Positions 9,685-21,500 of a stretch of DNA of 64,000 nt are shown here, piece after piece; within the stretch, counting starts at the first letter, position 1, and each line of letters starts with the position of its first letter. Origin of the DNA: Bicyclus anynana (taxonomy: Eukaryota; Arthropoda; Insecta; Lepidoptera; Nymphalidae); NCBI RefSeq assembly GCF_947172395.1, contig NC_069094.1:2006501-2070500 (forward strand). The letters are read 5' to 3'. A model generated the notes under the pieces. It was given only the letters and a program-made list of their open reading frames with translations, made no database searches and was not told the DNA's origin. The translations under genes were made by a program, and so were the position numbers.

Positions 9685-10166
9685 CTATACTTACGTCTAT
9701 AGCTACCGTAATGGTGCCCCATTAAAGTAGTTATGGAGTACAGAAAACCATCATATAGTTAAAATATAAAGCGAAGTAATTGTTTATGTTTTTCTTCAGA
9801 TTACAAATTATGTCCAAATATTCGATTACTTTCTTGCCTAGTAATTAATTACTTTAATTAATTTGAGGCATTTTAAATTTTTTCATTAAACTTACCGTAT
9901 AAAACAAGACTAAAAATAAAAGTAATGAAAATAGTTTTTTTTAATCCTGAAATTAAAGATAATAAAAATTGCCTAGGCATTTAAATGTGGTTACATCCTA
10001 AAGGAGAAGAATAAATAAAAGGAATTAATTAAAAAACCGTCAGTAGCTCCACGGTTAAGGGTAAACACTGTGAGGTCATACATTCATACTAGTCATAACA
10101 CAGTCTTTACGACTTATAAAAAAAATAGAAAAGTGACTATAGTTTTCCGAATTTGTTTCAGAAGTA

Positions 10167-10278
10167 ATGAGTGATCCAGAGAGTGATGAAGAATCTAAGG
10201 TTCTCAAAAAGCTTAAAGATTCTTCAGATTCCAGCTCTGATGAAGAATATACCACACTACAGTATCGAGATGAAACAG
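10167..10278 (+). CDS. DNAI3: DNAI3/WDR63, first coding exon (N-terminus)
   Basis: The ATG at 10167 opens 37 codons beginning MSDPESDEES and ending YRDET, then one base of the next codon before ACAG|GTGAGATA, a good donor after 10278. Joining this base to the exon that starts at 18507 gives an uninterrupted frame: E-KVPAEE, then M at 18527. The acidic, serine-rich N-terminus is low complexity, as expected before the conserved part of this dynein intermediate chain. A pyrimidine-rich acceptor-like TTTGTTTCAG ends at 10161, so a 5' non-coding exon may lie upstream, or a few more N-terminal codons. No promoter is assigned. The start is chosen because it is the first ATG in the spliced frame. Confidence 0.75.
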
Positions 10279-10339
10279 GTGAGATACGTATTACAACATA
10301 TCAGATTCAGTAGAATTTGAAGTTGGTTGGCCAACGAAT

Positions 10340-10575
10340 TAAACCTTCTTCTTTGCGGCAGTGCTGTGGTTCTCAACATAGAGGTCCTGGGTTTACGATT
10401 CTCAGCTCAGGTCAGATTAGTATTTCATAATTTTTAAATTACTCAGGTTTGCTCTGGTGGTAGGCATCAGGTCGTAGTTAGTTACCACCCTACTGGTAAA
10501 TACGTACTGCTAGGCATTCTGGTAGAATGTTGCGTAGAAATCGTCGGATATACGGGTAGAATAAATTTGGGCCTC
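10340..10575 (+). repeat. SINE-B, strongly degraded
   Basis: 'gaggtcctgggttta' (B-box region), then 'agttaccaccctactggtaaatacgtactgc' and 'tgcgtagaaatcg', follow the SINE-B order (compare 41295-41400), but with many changes and internal loss. It is an old copy. Confidence 0.6.
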
Positions 10576-11487
10576 TTCCAAGTTAAGTCCGCTTCTATCT
10601 TTAAACTGCACAACAGCTGGGATTGCAGTCAAGTAACTTGTCAAAGAACAAAAAGGCGGTAGATATAAATTAGCCAAAGTAAAAGACAAAATAAGAACAA
10701 TATTTTCATCAATCCAATTCAAAAATCGAAAAGAAGCTCATGATCCCTTAGCAATAGTTTAATTAACCCTAGCTGTTAACCCTAGCGGTTAATTATCAAT
10801 TAAAGCTACGACAGGAAAAGCAAATACAGATCATGTTCAAAATAAGTCAAATAATAATTAATGATTCTTTATTTAAAGCAAAAGATTCATTTTATTTGCT
10901 CGTTAGCATCAGATATCATGAAGCCACGGAAACTCTATTAATTAACGCCACCGCCCACTCTTAATTAATATCGGAACAATAAACAGTCTGCAGTTGTATT
11001 GCGGGCAGGTACATGTTCAGAGTGATTTATTGCGTCCTATATCTGGGGCACGATAAGGCTGTTTCGACGTATATGACGCTTGTGAAGTTAAGTCAAAATT
11101 TACAGTTACGTTTGAATTAGAATCGCATTGCTAAGAGCGGTTTCAGACTAGCGTTCTAAACGTGCGTATAAGTTTGTTTTAGGAAGCGCATGTAGGCGCG
11201 TATAGGCACGCAACATCAAGTCTTATTAGTATCATAATAGTATTCCATATCGGTGCCCCCCCCCCCCCCCCCCCCCGGCCCATTATACGCCTATGGTTTC
11301 GTTGCAATCTATCGCTAAGAAAATATTATCGTTGCCAGAATTCACAACAATAACTGTGACAATAATTATGAAATTCAAATTATCCGTCTAAACACCATGA
11401 AGCTTTATTTAAACAATTTACGACAGATAATAATAATAAAGAACCAGTGTTGGGGTCTGTATCGTCTAATCATATTGTATAACTAGA
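10576..11487. other. intronic, no supported gene; 21-bp C run
   Basis: AT-rich intron sequence. An uninterrupted run of 21 C occupies 11256-11276. The block 11135-11215 (agcggtttcagactagcg ... cgcgtataggcacgc) has the look of a small inverted-repeat element, but no second copy is in the window. Confidence 0.5.
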
Positions 11488-11692
11488 TGACGCCACGCGG
11501 TTTCGCTCGCGTGGTTCCCGTTCCCGTAGGAATACGGGGATAATTTACAGACTAGCCTTCCTCGAGAAATAGGCTATCTAACACTGAAAGAATTTTTCAA
11601 ATCGGACCAGTAGTTCCTGAGATTAGCGCGTTCAAACAAACAAACAAGCTCTTCAGCTTTTTACTCGTAATATTATTATAGATAATTTAAAA
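11488..11692 (+). repeat. repeat E, full copy
   Basis: It starts CTAGATGACGCCACGCGG, continues with 'gcgtggttcccgttcccgtaggaatacgggga' and 'gagattagcgcgttcaaacaaac', and ends 'ttcagctttttactcgtaatattattatag'. Matching copies are at 39682-39862, 52988-53190 and 61065-61242. Confidence 0.85.
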
Positions 11693-12192
11693 GAAGATAT
11701 ATTTAAAAGAAAACAAATATTAATTCTTTTCCATATAAAATGAATAAAATATAACAATAAAATGTTGATGTTATTTTTCAAGAGAAAATTTTAGTCCAAG
11801 TAAACATTTATTTAATCAACGTATACAATCTAAATATCATTCGAACAAATATTGTAAGTTGGAAGCTTTTTCGGTTATGTTCAAGAACTTTAAATTTAGC
11901 TAGGCAAGAACAACAACACGAGTGAGGAAGGGGAGTGTTAGTTAATTGTCAAGGAATTCCTTAACCCTATAGGTACAAGTTGGTCATATTTTCAAGGCTC
12001 TGCTCAGAGTTGGATTCACACCCGCATGGTGAATCCGTGAAATGCTAACATATTCGTCTCTTTCATGTATTTTTAATGTTCTCATATCACCGACTCTTTA
12101 AAAATAGAATATTAGAACAAATAAAAAAGTACACGTGTACTTTATTATTTGTTCGATTTAGTAAATATACAGGGAATCTTTATATTTTTATA

Positions 12193-12385
12193 CTAGCAAA
12201 AGACACGCAGTTTCACCCGCGTGGTTCCCGTTCCCGTAGGAATACTGGGATAAAATATAGCATAAAATACAGTATAGGTTTCCAACAGTGAAGTTTTTCA
12301 AATCGGTGTCAGAGTCTATTTAAATGCAAACAGACAATCAAATCTTTCCTCTCTAGAATATTTTACTAATATTATTATAATATTG
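12193..12385 (+). repeat. repeat E, copy ending at the LTR element
   Basis: The head 'cacgcagtttcacccgcgtggttcccgttcccgtagg' and the end 'aatattattataatATTG' define this copy. Its last four bases (12382-12385) are one half of the target duplication of the LTR retrotransposon, so that element landed in or at the end of this older repeat. Confidence 0.8.
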
Positions 12386-12717
12386 TGTAAGGTTCAGGCC
12401 AGTGTGGAAGTAAAACGTCGTAGTGCACAATAACAATTTTACTATTTATTCACTTATCTTAACTTAGTAACACTTTTTAGTAATCACTGCAAAATCTCAA
12501 GACTGAATGCCCGACTCGACCGCAGTCGTCGTACCCCCCTACCGACCCACAGTTGGTCGGCCGTGATTGGTCGACGTCTGCGATTGTTCTTGCTCACTGA
12601 TTGGTCGACATCAATTGACCATCTTTTTATTAAATAAGAATCAAAAATAACACTTTTAGAATTGAAAGTACATATAACAGTTATTTAGTAGACATATAAT
12701 TCTACGGAAACCTAACA
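12386..12717 (-). repeat. 3' LTR (332 bp)
   Basis: It has TG...CA ends with a short imperfect inverted repeat (TGTAAGGTT / AACCTAACA). By direct reading it is identical to 17633-17964. It includes a repeated 'gattggtcgac' motif at 12565-12609. Confidence 0.92.
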
Positions 12718-13189
12718 GCTCGGCCATCCTACGCGAGTCCCTTCGCTTGTTTTTAATACATTAATTTCAATATAATCACTAAACTTATTTGTAAGTTACA
12801 CTTAAGTTAAAAAAATAAAGTGTAGATATAACATTTTTTATTTTTTTATTTATTTTTTTATTTCATTCATAGGTGATTTTTAACAATAAAGAAATGAAAC
12901 TTAGTGAATAAAATTAATGCATCCGTAGAATAAAGTTTTTAAATTACATTTATCATCTTATAAGTCCTAATTAATGAATAATATAGCTACTAAAAAAATA
13001 TTAATTAAGTGAATAAATACATTTTTTAATCAATCTTTTATAAGTATCAAAAATGAATAAGCAAATAAAATTAACGAGAAAAATAAATACTTATAATTAC
13101 ACTTGTTAAGTTTAACATAATGTATAATGGTTTATAATATTAAGTAATTTCTGTTCGAAGACACAACCAGACATTTACATTAATCTTCT
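12718..13189 (-). other. LTR element: AT-rich 3' untranslated segment
   Basis: About 470 bp of very AT-rich sequence lie between the end of pol and the 3' LTR. No open frame or env-like sequence is visible, and no clear polypurine tract adjoins 12718. Confidence 0.6.
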
Positions 13190-15480
13190 TTTTCAGTATT
13201 AGATTCAGATTCAGATTCATAATTTCTACTGTAATTCATCCATGGCTGGATTTTATCAACAGACACCACGGATTCGTATTTCCGGCCATGTTTTTGTGTC
13301 AAAGGTGTGTCTTCAATCAGAAATCTGTCGTTATTTCTACCACGCGGTAGGGACCTTGATATTTTGATACAAGTTTTTGTGAGGTACTTGCCTTGCCACT
13401 CGAACTAAATCACCTTCTTTATATTGTGTTGCCGCCTTTCTATGTTTATAATAGTTAACTGCGTCTCTTACCTGTTGCTCTTATTTTCTCTCCTGTCTCT
13501 TTCCTAATCACATCTAATTCTTCTAACGGAATCCTATTGATTGTATCGCTAATTATATTACGTAACTTACCTTCTGTCTTGCTGGTTACATTAAAGCCAG
13601 ATAATAATTCAGAGGGGTTCTTTTGTATAGTTTTGTTTTTAGTTGTACCTGTATATCTTCAACATCATCATCCCAGAACTTCTCGTATTCGCCATGACTG
13701 CATGTAGCTAGCGCGTCTAAAATTGTCCTGTTAAACCTTTCGACTTGACCGTTTGCTCTAGGAGTCGCAACAGCATTTTTAATATGATTAATGCCGTATG
13801 ATTTAACGAAGTCTTGGAATGTTTTGCTGGTAAAGCCCGTTCCCCTATCTGTAATTAAACGTGACTGAACTCCAAATTAACTTACATATTGCTTCATCAC
13901 CCGTATTGAAGTGATAGATTTAGTATTTTTGACTGCATTAATGCTAACGTATTTTGTGAAGCCATCGATAATTACTAGCAAGTAGCAGTTCCCTTTCTTA
14001 CTTCTGATGAAGGGTCCCAAATGATCTGCATGCACAGTATGAAAAGGTTTGGTTACTTTTTATATATACATCCCTTCGTGTTTACCACCAGGAGCTTTAT
14101 GATGGGCGTACTCTAAACAGGAGGCGACATATTTTTTTACGAACCTGCGCATTTTTGGGAACCAAAAATGTTCTTTAATGCGGTGCAAAGTTTTCTTTAA
14201 CCCCCAATGACCTAGGTCATCATGATTCATCTTCAAAACCTGCCATCTCACGCCTCGAGGTAACCATTTTATCTCTTCTCCTACTATACGACTCTATATA
14301 AACTCTGTCGTTTGAGTTTATAATTTGTGTATACATCCGTGGCTTTTTCAATAGATGGATCATCAGCAGACGGCACCGTTGATATCCAATCATAGTTCGA
14401 TTTTTCGATTGCTAAGACATCTAGAACATGCTCTTCACTCACTGTGTTATTTATCGGGTTTCTGCTAAGGGCGTCTGCGTGCATCATGCGAGTTCCGGGA
14501 CGATATTCTATAGTGCAGTCGTACTCCTGTAGCTGGATCCACTAGCGAGATATCCGGGGTATCAAGTCCCTTTTGGTTAACGTTGTTCTAAGCGCGTTAC
14601 AGTCCGTGTAAATTTTAAAAGGTATTCCTATAAGATACACCCTGAACCTGTTTAACGAGGCGATAACCGCTAACGTCTCCAACTCATAAGAGTGTAGCTT
14701 ACGTTCGTCGCTTGTCGTCTTTCGGCTAAAGTACGACACAGATTGCAATGCACTATTGGAGTTCCGTTGAAGCAATATACCTGCTAGACCTACCTGACAT
14801 GCATCTGTGTGTAGTTCTACATCTGCCTTGGGGTCACACAAGAATAGGTCGAACTGTTAGCAACTCTTTGACTTTTTCGAATGCTTGTTGAGCATCATTG
14901 TTCCACGACCATGCTACATTTTTCTGCAACAAATCTGTTAATGGTGCAGTAAGGATTGCATATCCTTTAATAAAGCGTCTAAAAAAAACCTGAAAGTCCG
15001 AGAAATTATCGACAGCTTCTATTTTTCTACTACCAGGCCAAATCCCAGGAAGTCTATAGTATCAAGAAAGGAATGTCACTTACTAAGCTTTAAAGTTAAC
15101 TCACCTTGCTTTAGTAGCTGTAATACTTCTTCCAGTCTCTGTAAACCATCCTCGAAGTTCTTTGATGGGATCAATAATATATCGTCCATGTAAACGATGG
15201 CATACTTAATTTTAGCTTCCAATAGTATTTGATTTATGGTCCTCTTTTAAATATACTACACAATCTAGCATAGGACAACCAGTGGAAATTTGCACTGCGC
15301 GCATATTTGGGACGATCCTTTGAAATTTAATTTCCTCTGGGGTTTTAATTATCAAGATGTCTGGTCTTTCAGTGAAGGAATGGCCGTAGATTCGTTGACA
15401 GTGATGTCCATGACGTATTTATTAATTTCAACATCTTCAGTCATTACTTCTGAGATCTGCTTGTGATTAAGATCGTTACC
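13190..15480 (-). pseudogene. pol: decayed pol (RT, RNase H, integrase)
   Basis: Visible parts in minus-strand order are as follows. A reverse transcriptase YMDD box lies at 15192-15181. An RNase H segment at 14841-14542 includes HTDACQVGLAGILLQ and YELETLAVIASL. A zinc-binding integrase segment at 14251-14060 (HDDLGHWGLKKTLHRIKEHF) has one expected cysteine replaced by tyrosine. The integrase core has its three acidic residues near 14025, 13848 and 13740 with D-X58-D and D-X35-E spacing. Breaks include an in-frame TAG where Trp is expected at about 14541, a TAA near 14058, a TAA near 13877, and a deletion upstream of YMDD. It is non-functional. Confidence 0.85.
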
Positions 15481-15499
15481 CGAAGTAGCCGTAGTCTTA

Positions 15500-16474
15500 G
15501 TCTCAATTGTAGAGTAGAGTAAGGTGACCGAATCGATTGCACGCCGTGCACCTGGAGGGAGGTTTTACGCACTTAAAGCTGCGGTGACCTACCTCGTCGC
15601 AATTATGGCATTTACCCGATGATGAAGCTTTATCACAGTTAAAACAGTCGTTACAGTTAAAACACCGAATTAACTGATTAAAATAATTACCTGATTTAGA
15701 AGAATCTGCTTTATTTGTGTTGACTGCGTATCTACCTTTCCGCATATTGTCAAGATCCCTGCATATACCTAAATTAACAGTTTTAAAATATTTAAGTACC
15801 TGTTCTGGTTCCCGACATTGAGCTGCTTGTGCGCCTACTTTTATAGCTCGATCCTCTACACCATGTAACAGACATGTTGCCTGTTTTCCGGATATTTTGC
15901 ACCTATTTGACCTTTGCGTAGTAATAATGTTCTAATGACTCACCATATTTTACCCTTTTAGACAACATTTCGGTTAAGAGTTCGGCATAATCCTCTTTAC
16001 ATGGGAAAGATTCTATTAATTTCTTTTTCCATTTCAGCCACGTATGTAGTATCGAAGTTAAACCCTGATACCATGTTCTGGCTACGCCGGTTAATTTAGG
16101 CAATGAGTAGTGTATGATTTCCCTTTCTTCATATATTTCGGCACACTCCTCCACTTTATTGATCCAAGTTAAAATAGATTGGTCGTTAGACCAAGGGTCG
16201 AACTCCGGTACCACATTCGTATTAAACGTTATTTTAGGTTTATCCGAACTCTTAACTTTTTCTAAAATAGCTAAAAATTTATCCATCATATATTCATCTT
16301 TACGTCTTAACGTTTTCGACCTTTTTGGAGGCGGCGACTTGCGGCGACTGAACTTGAAGAATCGCTTGTTTCATTGTTTTCAGTTTCAGCGTGACGTCGC
16401 TTTGACCGTGATTTTCTGTTCCTTCTACTAGATTCTTTCCTTGACTCTCCTGTACAACCATCCGTATCAGACAT
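15500..16474 (-). pseudogene. gag: decayed gag
   Basis: The likely start is the ATG at 16474-16472 (MSDTDG...), followed by a basic, serine-rich N-terminus. A capsid-like section at 16289-15903 includes DPWSNDQSILTWINKVEE and LTGVARTWYQG, typical of Ty3/gypsy Gag. A CX2CX4HX4C zinc knuckle (CHNCDEVGHRSFKC) lies at about 15625-15583. A second knuckle is broken (its last cysteine reads tyrosine). Frameshifts near 16350-16310 and a stop at 15903 split it into pieces. Confidence 0.8.
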
Positions 16475-16524
16475 ATTTCCTCCTCCATTTACATGTTCCG
16501 GTTCTTTTCTAAACTGTAACCTCA

Positions 16525-16843
16525 ACCCCCCACCTGGGATTGAGTTCCTTAGATGAGACCCCCCACCTGGGGCCTCACCCCTCCTTAGGTGAGACTCCCC
16601 ACCTGGAGCCTCACAACCTCCTTAGATGAGACCCCCCACCTGGAGCCTCACCCCTCTTTAGATGAGACCCCCCCCACCTGGGGCCTCACCCCTTGCATAT
16701 ATGACCCATCACCTAGGGTATCCTTCCTTGACATCATCCCTCCACCTAGGGATTCTGTCCTTTGCCTTAACTCCCCACCTGGAGTTTTTTTTCTTTTAGA
16801 CCCTTTACCTTGGGTATACTCGGTATCATTTTCCATTATCTGA
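16525..16843 (-). repeat. CCACCTGGR minisatellite in the LTR element leader
   Basis: Imperfect tandem units of about 30-40 bp, each with a 'cccCACCTGGrgcctcaccc' core and most with a 'ttagatgagac' joint, become more divergent toward 16843. It lies between the 5' LTR and the gag start. It is open in more than one frame, which yields meaningless proline-rich frames. Confidence 0.8.
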
Positions 16844-17174
16844 AACTTTCAAGAACCCAGCTTAGAATTTTATATATATAAAAATAAAAAATTCGTACTA
16901 TTTTAAAAGTTCTGATACCTATTTTCGATTATCTATAAGTTTGAATAAATACGGTTAGTAATAATTTTTTTATTTGAACACGTGGTAATCTTTCTTAGAT
17001 GTTAAAAATGTAAACAAAAAAAAATATCCAATAAATAAAAAATAAAAAAAAAAGTGTATATAAAAAAAACTAAAGTATCCAGAAGAATTAAAATATATAA
17101 ATATAAATAATAAAAAAAAAAACAATCTCATATTAACACCAAATCGAGTTGAATTTATTTTTGTGATTCATTTA

Positions 17175-17405
17175 ATGATAATTTTATACTATAGACCCTA
17201 CAAAATCACCGCAAAAGGTGATCCGAATAATAGGCTACAACACTGAGTGAACACATGCACAATCTTGTCTTTATTTCTATTATATACGTATGTATATCTA
17301 TAGTTTTTACACTTTCTGAACAGACAACTCGACATTGTACGTATTTAGACGATATTTAAGTATAATTGTTTTAAATAATCGTTCATTGTTGACCACATCT
17401 AACAT
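17175..17405 (-). repeat. interspersed repeat within the LTR element leader
   Basis: Read on the minus strand, 'tatcgtcta...acaatgtcgagttgt', 'ttgtgcatgtgt' and 'cggtgattttgtaggg' match 52740-52980, which has no LTRs nearby. The leader therefore seems to have picked up an unrelated repeat. Confidence 0.65.
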
Positions 17406-17632
17406 TGAATTGACTATAAATTTCCTCTTTTGAAAGCCTCATTTTTCATGCGTTAGTGAATTGTATTGGATTTATTACCTTCGAGTTACACTTAGTTTAT
17501 TATTTTGCTTAGGTAGACAATGCTTTTATTTTTAAGTTTGAGTTTTAAGTTAGAATGCAAGTACTTACGTTTTTCCGAGCGCGTGGACGTAGCAAGAAAA
17601 TGTAAATTTTCTTGATTATCCCACTTCTGATC

Positions 17633-17964
17633 TGTAAGGTTCAGGCCAGTGTGGAAGTAAAACGTCGTAGTGCACAATAACAATTTTACTATTTATTCAC
17701 TTATCTTAACTTAGTAACACTTTTTAGTAATCACTGCAAAATCTCAAGACTGAATGCCCGACTCGACCGCAGTCGTCGTACCCCCCTACCGACCCACAGT
17801 TGGTCGGCCGTGATTGGTCGACGTCTGCGATTGTTCTTGCTCACTGATTGGTCGACATCAATTGACCATCTTTTTATTAAATAAGAATCAAAAATAACAC
17901 TTTTAGAATTGAAAGTACATATAACAGTTATTTAGTAGACATATAATTCTACGGAAACCTAACA
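17633..17964 (-). repeat. 5' LTR (332 bp)
   Basis: Identical by eye to 12386-12717 and followed by ATTG. Because transcription of the element would start here on the minus strand, it could give antisense transcription through the DNAI3 intron. That is inference. Confidence 0.92.
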
Positions 17965-17984
17965 ATTGGTACAGATAAATGTCT

Positions 17985-18300
17985 AAATATCTAATATCAT
18001 TATCAACCCATATTGTGCTTACTGCTGAGCTCGAGTCTCTTCTCAGAATGAGAGGGGTTAGGCCAGTAGTCTACCACGCTGGTCCAATGCGGATTGGCAA
18101 ACTTTACTCACGCAGAGAATTAAGAAAATTCTCTGGTATGCAGGTTTCTTTACGATATTTTTCCTTCACCGTTTGAGACACGTGATATTTAATGTCTTAT
18201 AATGCACACAACTGAAAAGTTGGTGGTGCATGCCCCAGACCGGATTCACACCCACACCCTCCAGATTCGGAGGCAGAGGTCATATCCACTCACGGCCCAA
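17985..18300 (-). repeat. SINE-A, full copy near the intron 3' end
   Basis: From 'tcattatcaacccatatt' to 'cggaggcagaggtcatatccactca', this is the reverse complement of the family. It lies about 200 bp upstream of the DNAI3 exon 2 acceptor. Confidence 0.85.
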
Positions 18301-18506
18301 TAATTATTAATTGCTTAAATTATTAATTTATAATAATCATATATTAATATCTAATATATGATAGTCTAAATAGATTTTATATTACGTTTTGAAAAAGCAA
18401 TTAGAAACTGTCAAATTGTCAACAATTATTTAGACAATATGTAAGTTGTCATCACATCAAAAATAAACTTGTTAAATTACATAATTTATATTATTAAATA
18501 TTACAG

Positions 18507-21500
18507 AAAAAGTACCAGCTGAAGAAATGGCGCAACCATTGCCTCGGAGAAAAAGGTTTATTCCCAAATATGACGTTGAAGGAGTAGTCAAAATAGTACT
18601 TGGGGAGGAAACACAAATACAGATTGAAATGGTTATTGGCACTCATATAATTGCCCAAAATCCATGGAAGTTCGTTGAAAAAGATAAAATATTAGAAAGT
18701 ATTGAATCTAGCGGTGATGCTTCAGAATTTTTTCCCTTTAAAGTGTATCTTGAAAATTATACAGAAGATTTGGTACTGATGGGATATATTGTCGATGAGT
18801 CCAAGGACGTTGACGAGTTTTACATGTGTCTAACAACTGAAGCACGAGATCATTGCAAACAACAATCTGATAAGTTTATAAAAAGGCAACAAAAGAAACT
18901 TGAAAAAGCAGTCAACAAAAAGCCTCGACCATGGAAAAGCTTAGGAAGTGAAATGGAAATAAAGGAATTAATACCAATTAATACACGACCTTTATTAGAA
19001 ATAGAAGTTAAGGCAAAGTTTCCTAAAGAATATGAACCCCATAAATTCATTATAAGAGATACTAATTCTGTTCGTGATGGTTTTATAGAACTTACACCGT
19101 ACAGGCAAAAGTTCAACAATATATTTCGACAAAGAGTTGAGTCTGCGTGTCAAGCTACTCCAAGCACAGTTGAAAACTTCGCACAAACAGTTTTGCGATA
19201 TCCACAAAACAAATGGACTCAATCAATTGCTGACGCCTTAGGCAAGGTAAATTTTGCAGATATTGAAGCCGGTGGCGACACAGGGCAAGATAGACGAGGT
19301 GATAAAAATCAGCTACAAGAAGAAAGTTCTGACGAGGAGGAAGAGCACAAAGAACCAGTAGATGAAGTTGGTCTCCAGACATACAGAAATGCTTTCAGAC
19401 GTATGCGCAGGCCGTCTTATATAAATACGATTAATAATTTTATGAAGGAAAAGGTGCCAGAAATGGATTCAATTGTGCTATTGAATACTGTAATGGACAT
19501 GTATAGCAATGACTATCCAAACCTGGCAACAAAAAAGGCTGTTGATATTTATGATACTATGACTTTTGGAGAATATGTGTGCTTCACTGATGTTCGCGCT
19601 AAGGACAAATATATATCTAGTGCAGTTTTTCATCCAATGTGGTCTGGAATTGTTGCTATTTGTTATTCTGATGGATCACCAACAGTAATGAAAACTTTAG
19701 GGTTTCGTACTGATCCCATACACCGAGCAGTCTATGGAATCAATCCTGTTTTAATCTGGAGTCATATAGATAGCTTAATTCCAAAATTAACCTTAGATGC
19801 TCCGCGGGAGGTCAAAGTGCTTTCGTTTTGTCCATTCAATGAAAATATTTTAATAGGTGGATGTATTAACGGTCAAGTTATTGTTTGGGATATAACAGAC
19901 AAGTTAGAAAATGTTGATAAAATTGAAGTTTTGAGTGAAAAAAGAGAGAAATACAGAATTGCAATGAACGCTCAAATGGGGTGGATGAAAAATGTTCAAG
20001 ATAAATCCATTGTTCAGTATACTGCTTTGAGTAATTTAATGACTAGTCACTATGGGGCAATAACTGCTATTAATTGGTTTTCCCCTAATTTCAACGTAAC
20101 AACGACTGGAAAGTGTTTAATGATGGAAAATAAAAAAAAATCAGTTATGTTTTTTACTGGGTCAGAAGATGGTCTTATATTAATTTGGAGTTTGTCTGTT
20201 GAAAATGTAACACTTTTTGAAGGCAAGAAAGTAAAGAAGTCTAAGAGGGTATTAAGAAGGCCTTCTGGCTTAATGGTCGACTTTTCACCCTACAAAGTGT
20301 TGGATCGTAACTTGCAACCTTGTTATAAAATTCATTTAGGCGTTGCCGGTCATCCTCAAACGTTGCCTCTTCAAAGTTTTGGAATGAATTCTCCTACAAT
20401 CAAATATACCTATACTCCAAGAAAAACAGGTACAGGAAGAAAATACTTTAATTGTGAAATTATTCCACAAAGCGAGTCTGAAATAAATACTATACTTTAT
20501 TGTGGAACACAACACGGTGAGTTGAGTAGAATAACGTGGGAAGGTCACGATTTTAATACAGGGGAAGTGGTGAACTCGGAGTATTGCGACATATTGTTTA
20601 GTTGTCATATACATGATGGCGCTTTAACGAGAACACAAAAAAATCCGTTTATTAGTCACGTAACATTGACAGTAGGTGGTAAAATGTTTGCTATTTGGTC
20701 AGATAAATTGAAAAATCGGCCTATTATTTGGAAAAAGCGGCCTTGTCGTTTAACTGATGGGGCTTGGTCTCTATATAAACCTAGTTTGTTATTCCTGACA
20801 ACATCTGAAGGAGATTTAGAAACGTGGGACCTTCTTATAAGAAGCGATCAGCCTATATCCATTCAAACATTGTCCGGTAATATGCTTACTAGTGTAAGTT
20901 TGCATTCACTGCCTTTGACTAAAAACATAATTGGTGTTAGCGACACAAATGGCGCTTTTAGGATGTTTTTATACCCTTCAATTTTTATGATTGAAAATCC
21001 AGCCTATATAGGGCGCACAGAAAGCATGATTATAAGAGAGCTTAAAGTTAAAAATACGTTTATAGAATGGCAAGATAAATGGATGAGAAATAATCCTCAA
21101 ATATTGCTTGAAATTAGGCGAAAAGAAGGTGAGTTATTGGCTTTAAAGGAAGAAGAAAAACGTAAATTGAGAGAAGAAGAAGAAAAAAAACTTGAAGAAG
21201 AAGCAGAGTTTAGACGGCAACAAAAATTAAGAGTTATAGGTCCAGAAGAAAGGTGGCAAATGATCATACAGAAACTTATCGAAAAGACTATTGCCGTTAA
21301 AAAGAGAATAAACAGGGCAGAGTTAATTGAACAAGAAAAACCTCTAAGAGAACTAGAAGCACAGCGTTTGGAAAAAGAGCGAAGAATGTTAGAAATTATG
21401 AAAAATCAGAAAACGATTTTCAACGATACTGTCGCCATTCTATTTCCAGAAGCTATAAAGAAAGAAGTAAAGCCAAAAAAAAGTTACCTCGGCGATAATA

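Larger units (their letters stand above)
12386..17964 (-). mobile_element. Ty3/gypsy-type LTR retrotransposon, defective, antisense to DNAI3
   Basis: A 5579-bp element bounded by identical 332-bp LTRs (12386-12717 and 17633-17964) that start TGTAAGG and end CCTAACA. It is flanked by a 4-bp duplication ATTG (12382-12385 and 17965-17968). Gag and pol read on the minus strand, so the right LTR is the 5' one. The pol order (reverse transcriptase, RNase H, then integrase) is that of Ty3/gypsy elements. The coding region has several nonsense codons, frameshifts and a deletion across protease and N-terminal reverse transcriptase, so it cannot mobilise itself. No envelope gene is seen. I did not find a convincing primer-binding site next to 17632. 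Confidence 0.9.
10279..18506 (+). other. DNAI3 intron (8228 bp)
   Basis: It is bounded by GTGAGATA at 10279 and a pyrimidine-poor but canonical ATATTACAG ending at 18506. It is phase 1. Roughly two thirds is the antisense LTR retrotransposon at 12386-17964. The rest contains SINE-B and SINE-A copies, two repeat E copies and AT-rich DNA. Confidence 0.75.

Noticed and set aside
16589..16843. Proline-rich open frames on both strands
   Set aside because: Products of a CCACCTGGR minisatellite inside the LTR element leader.
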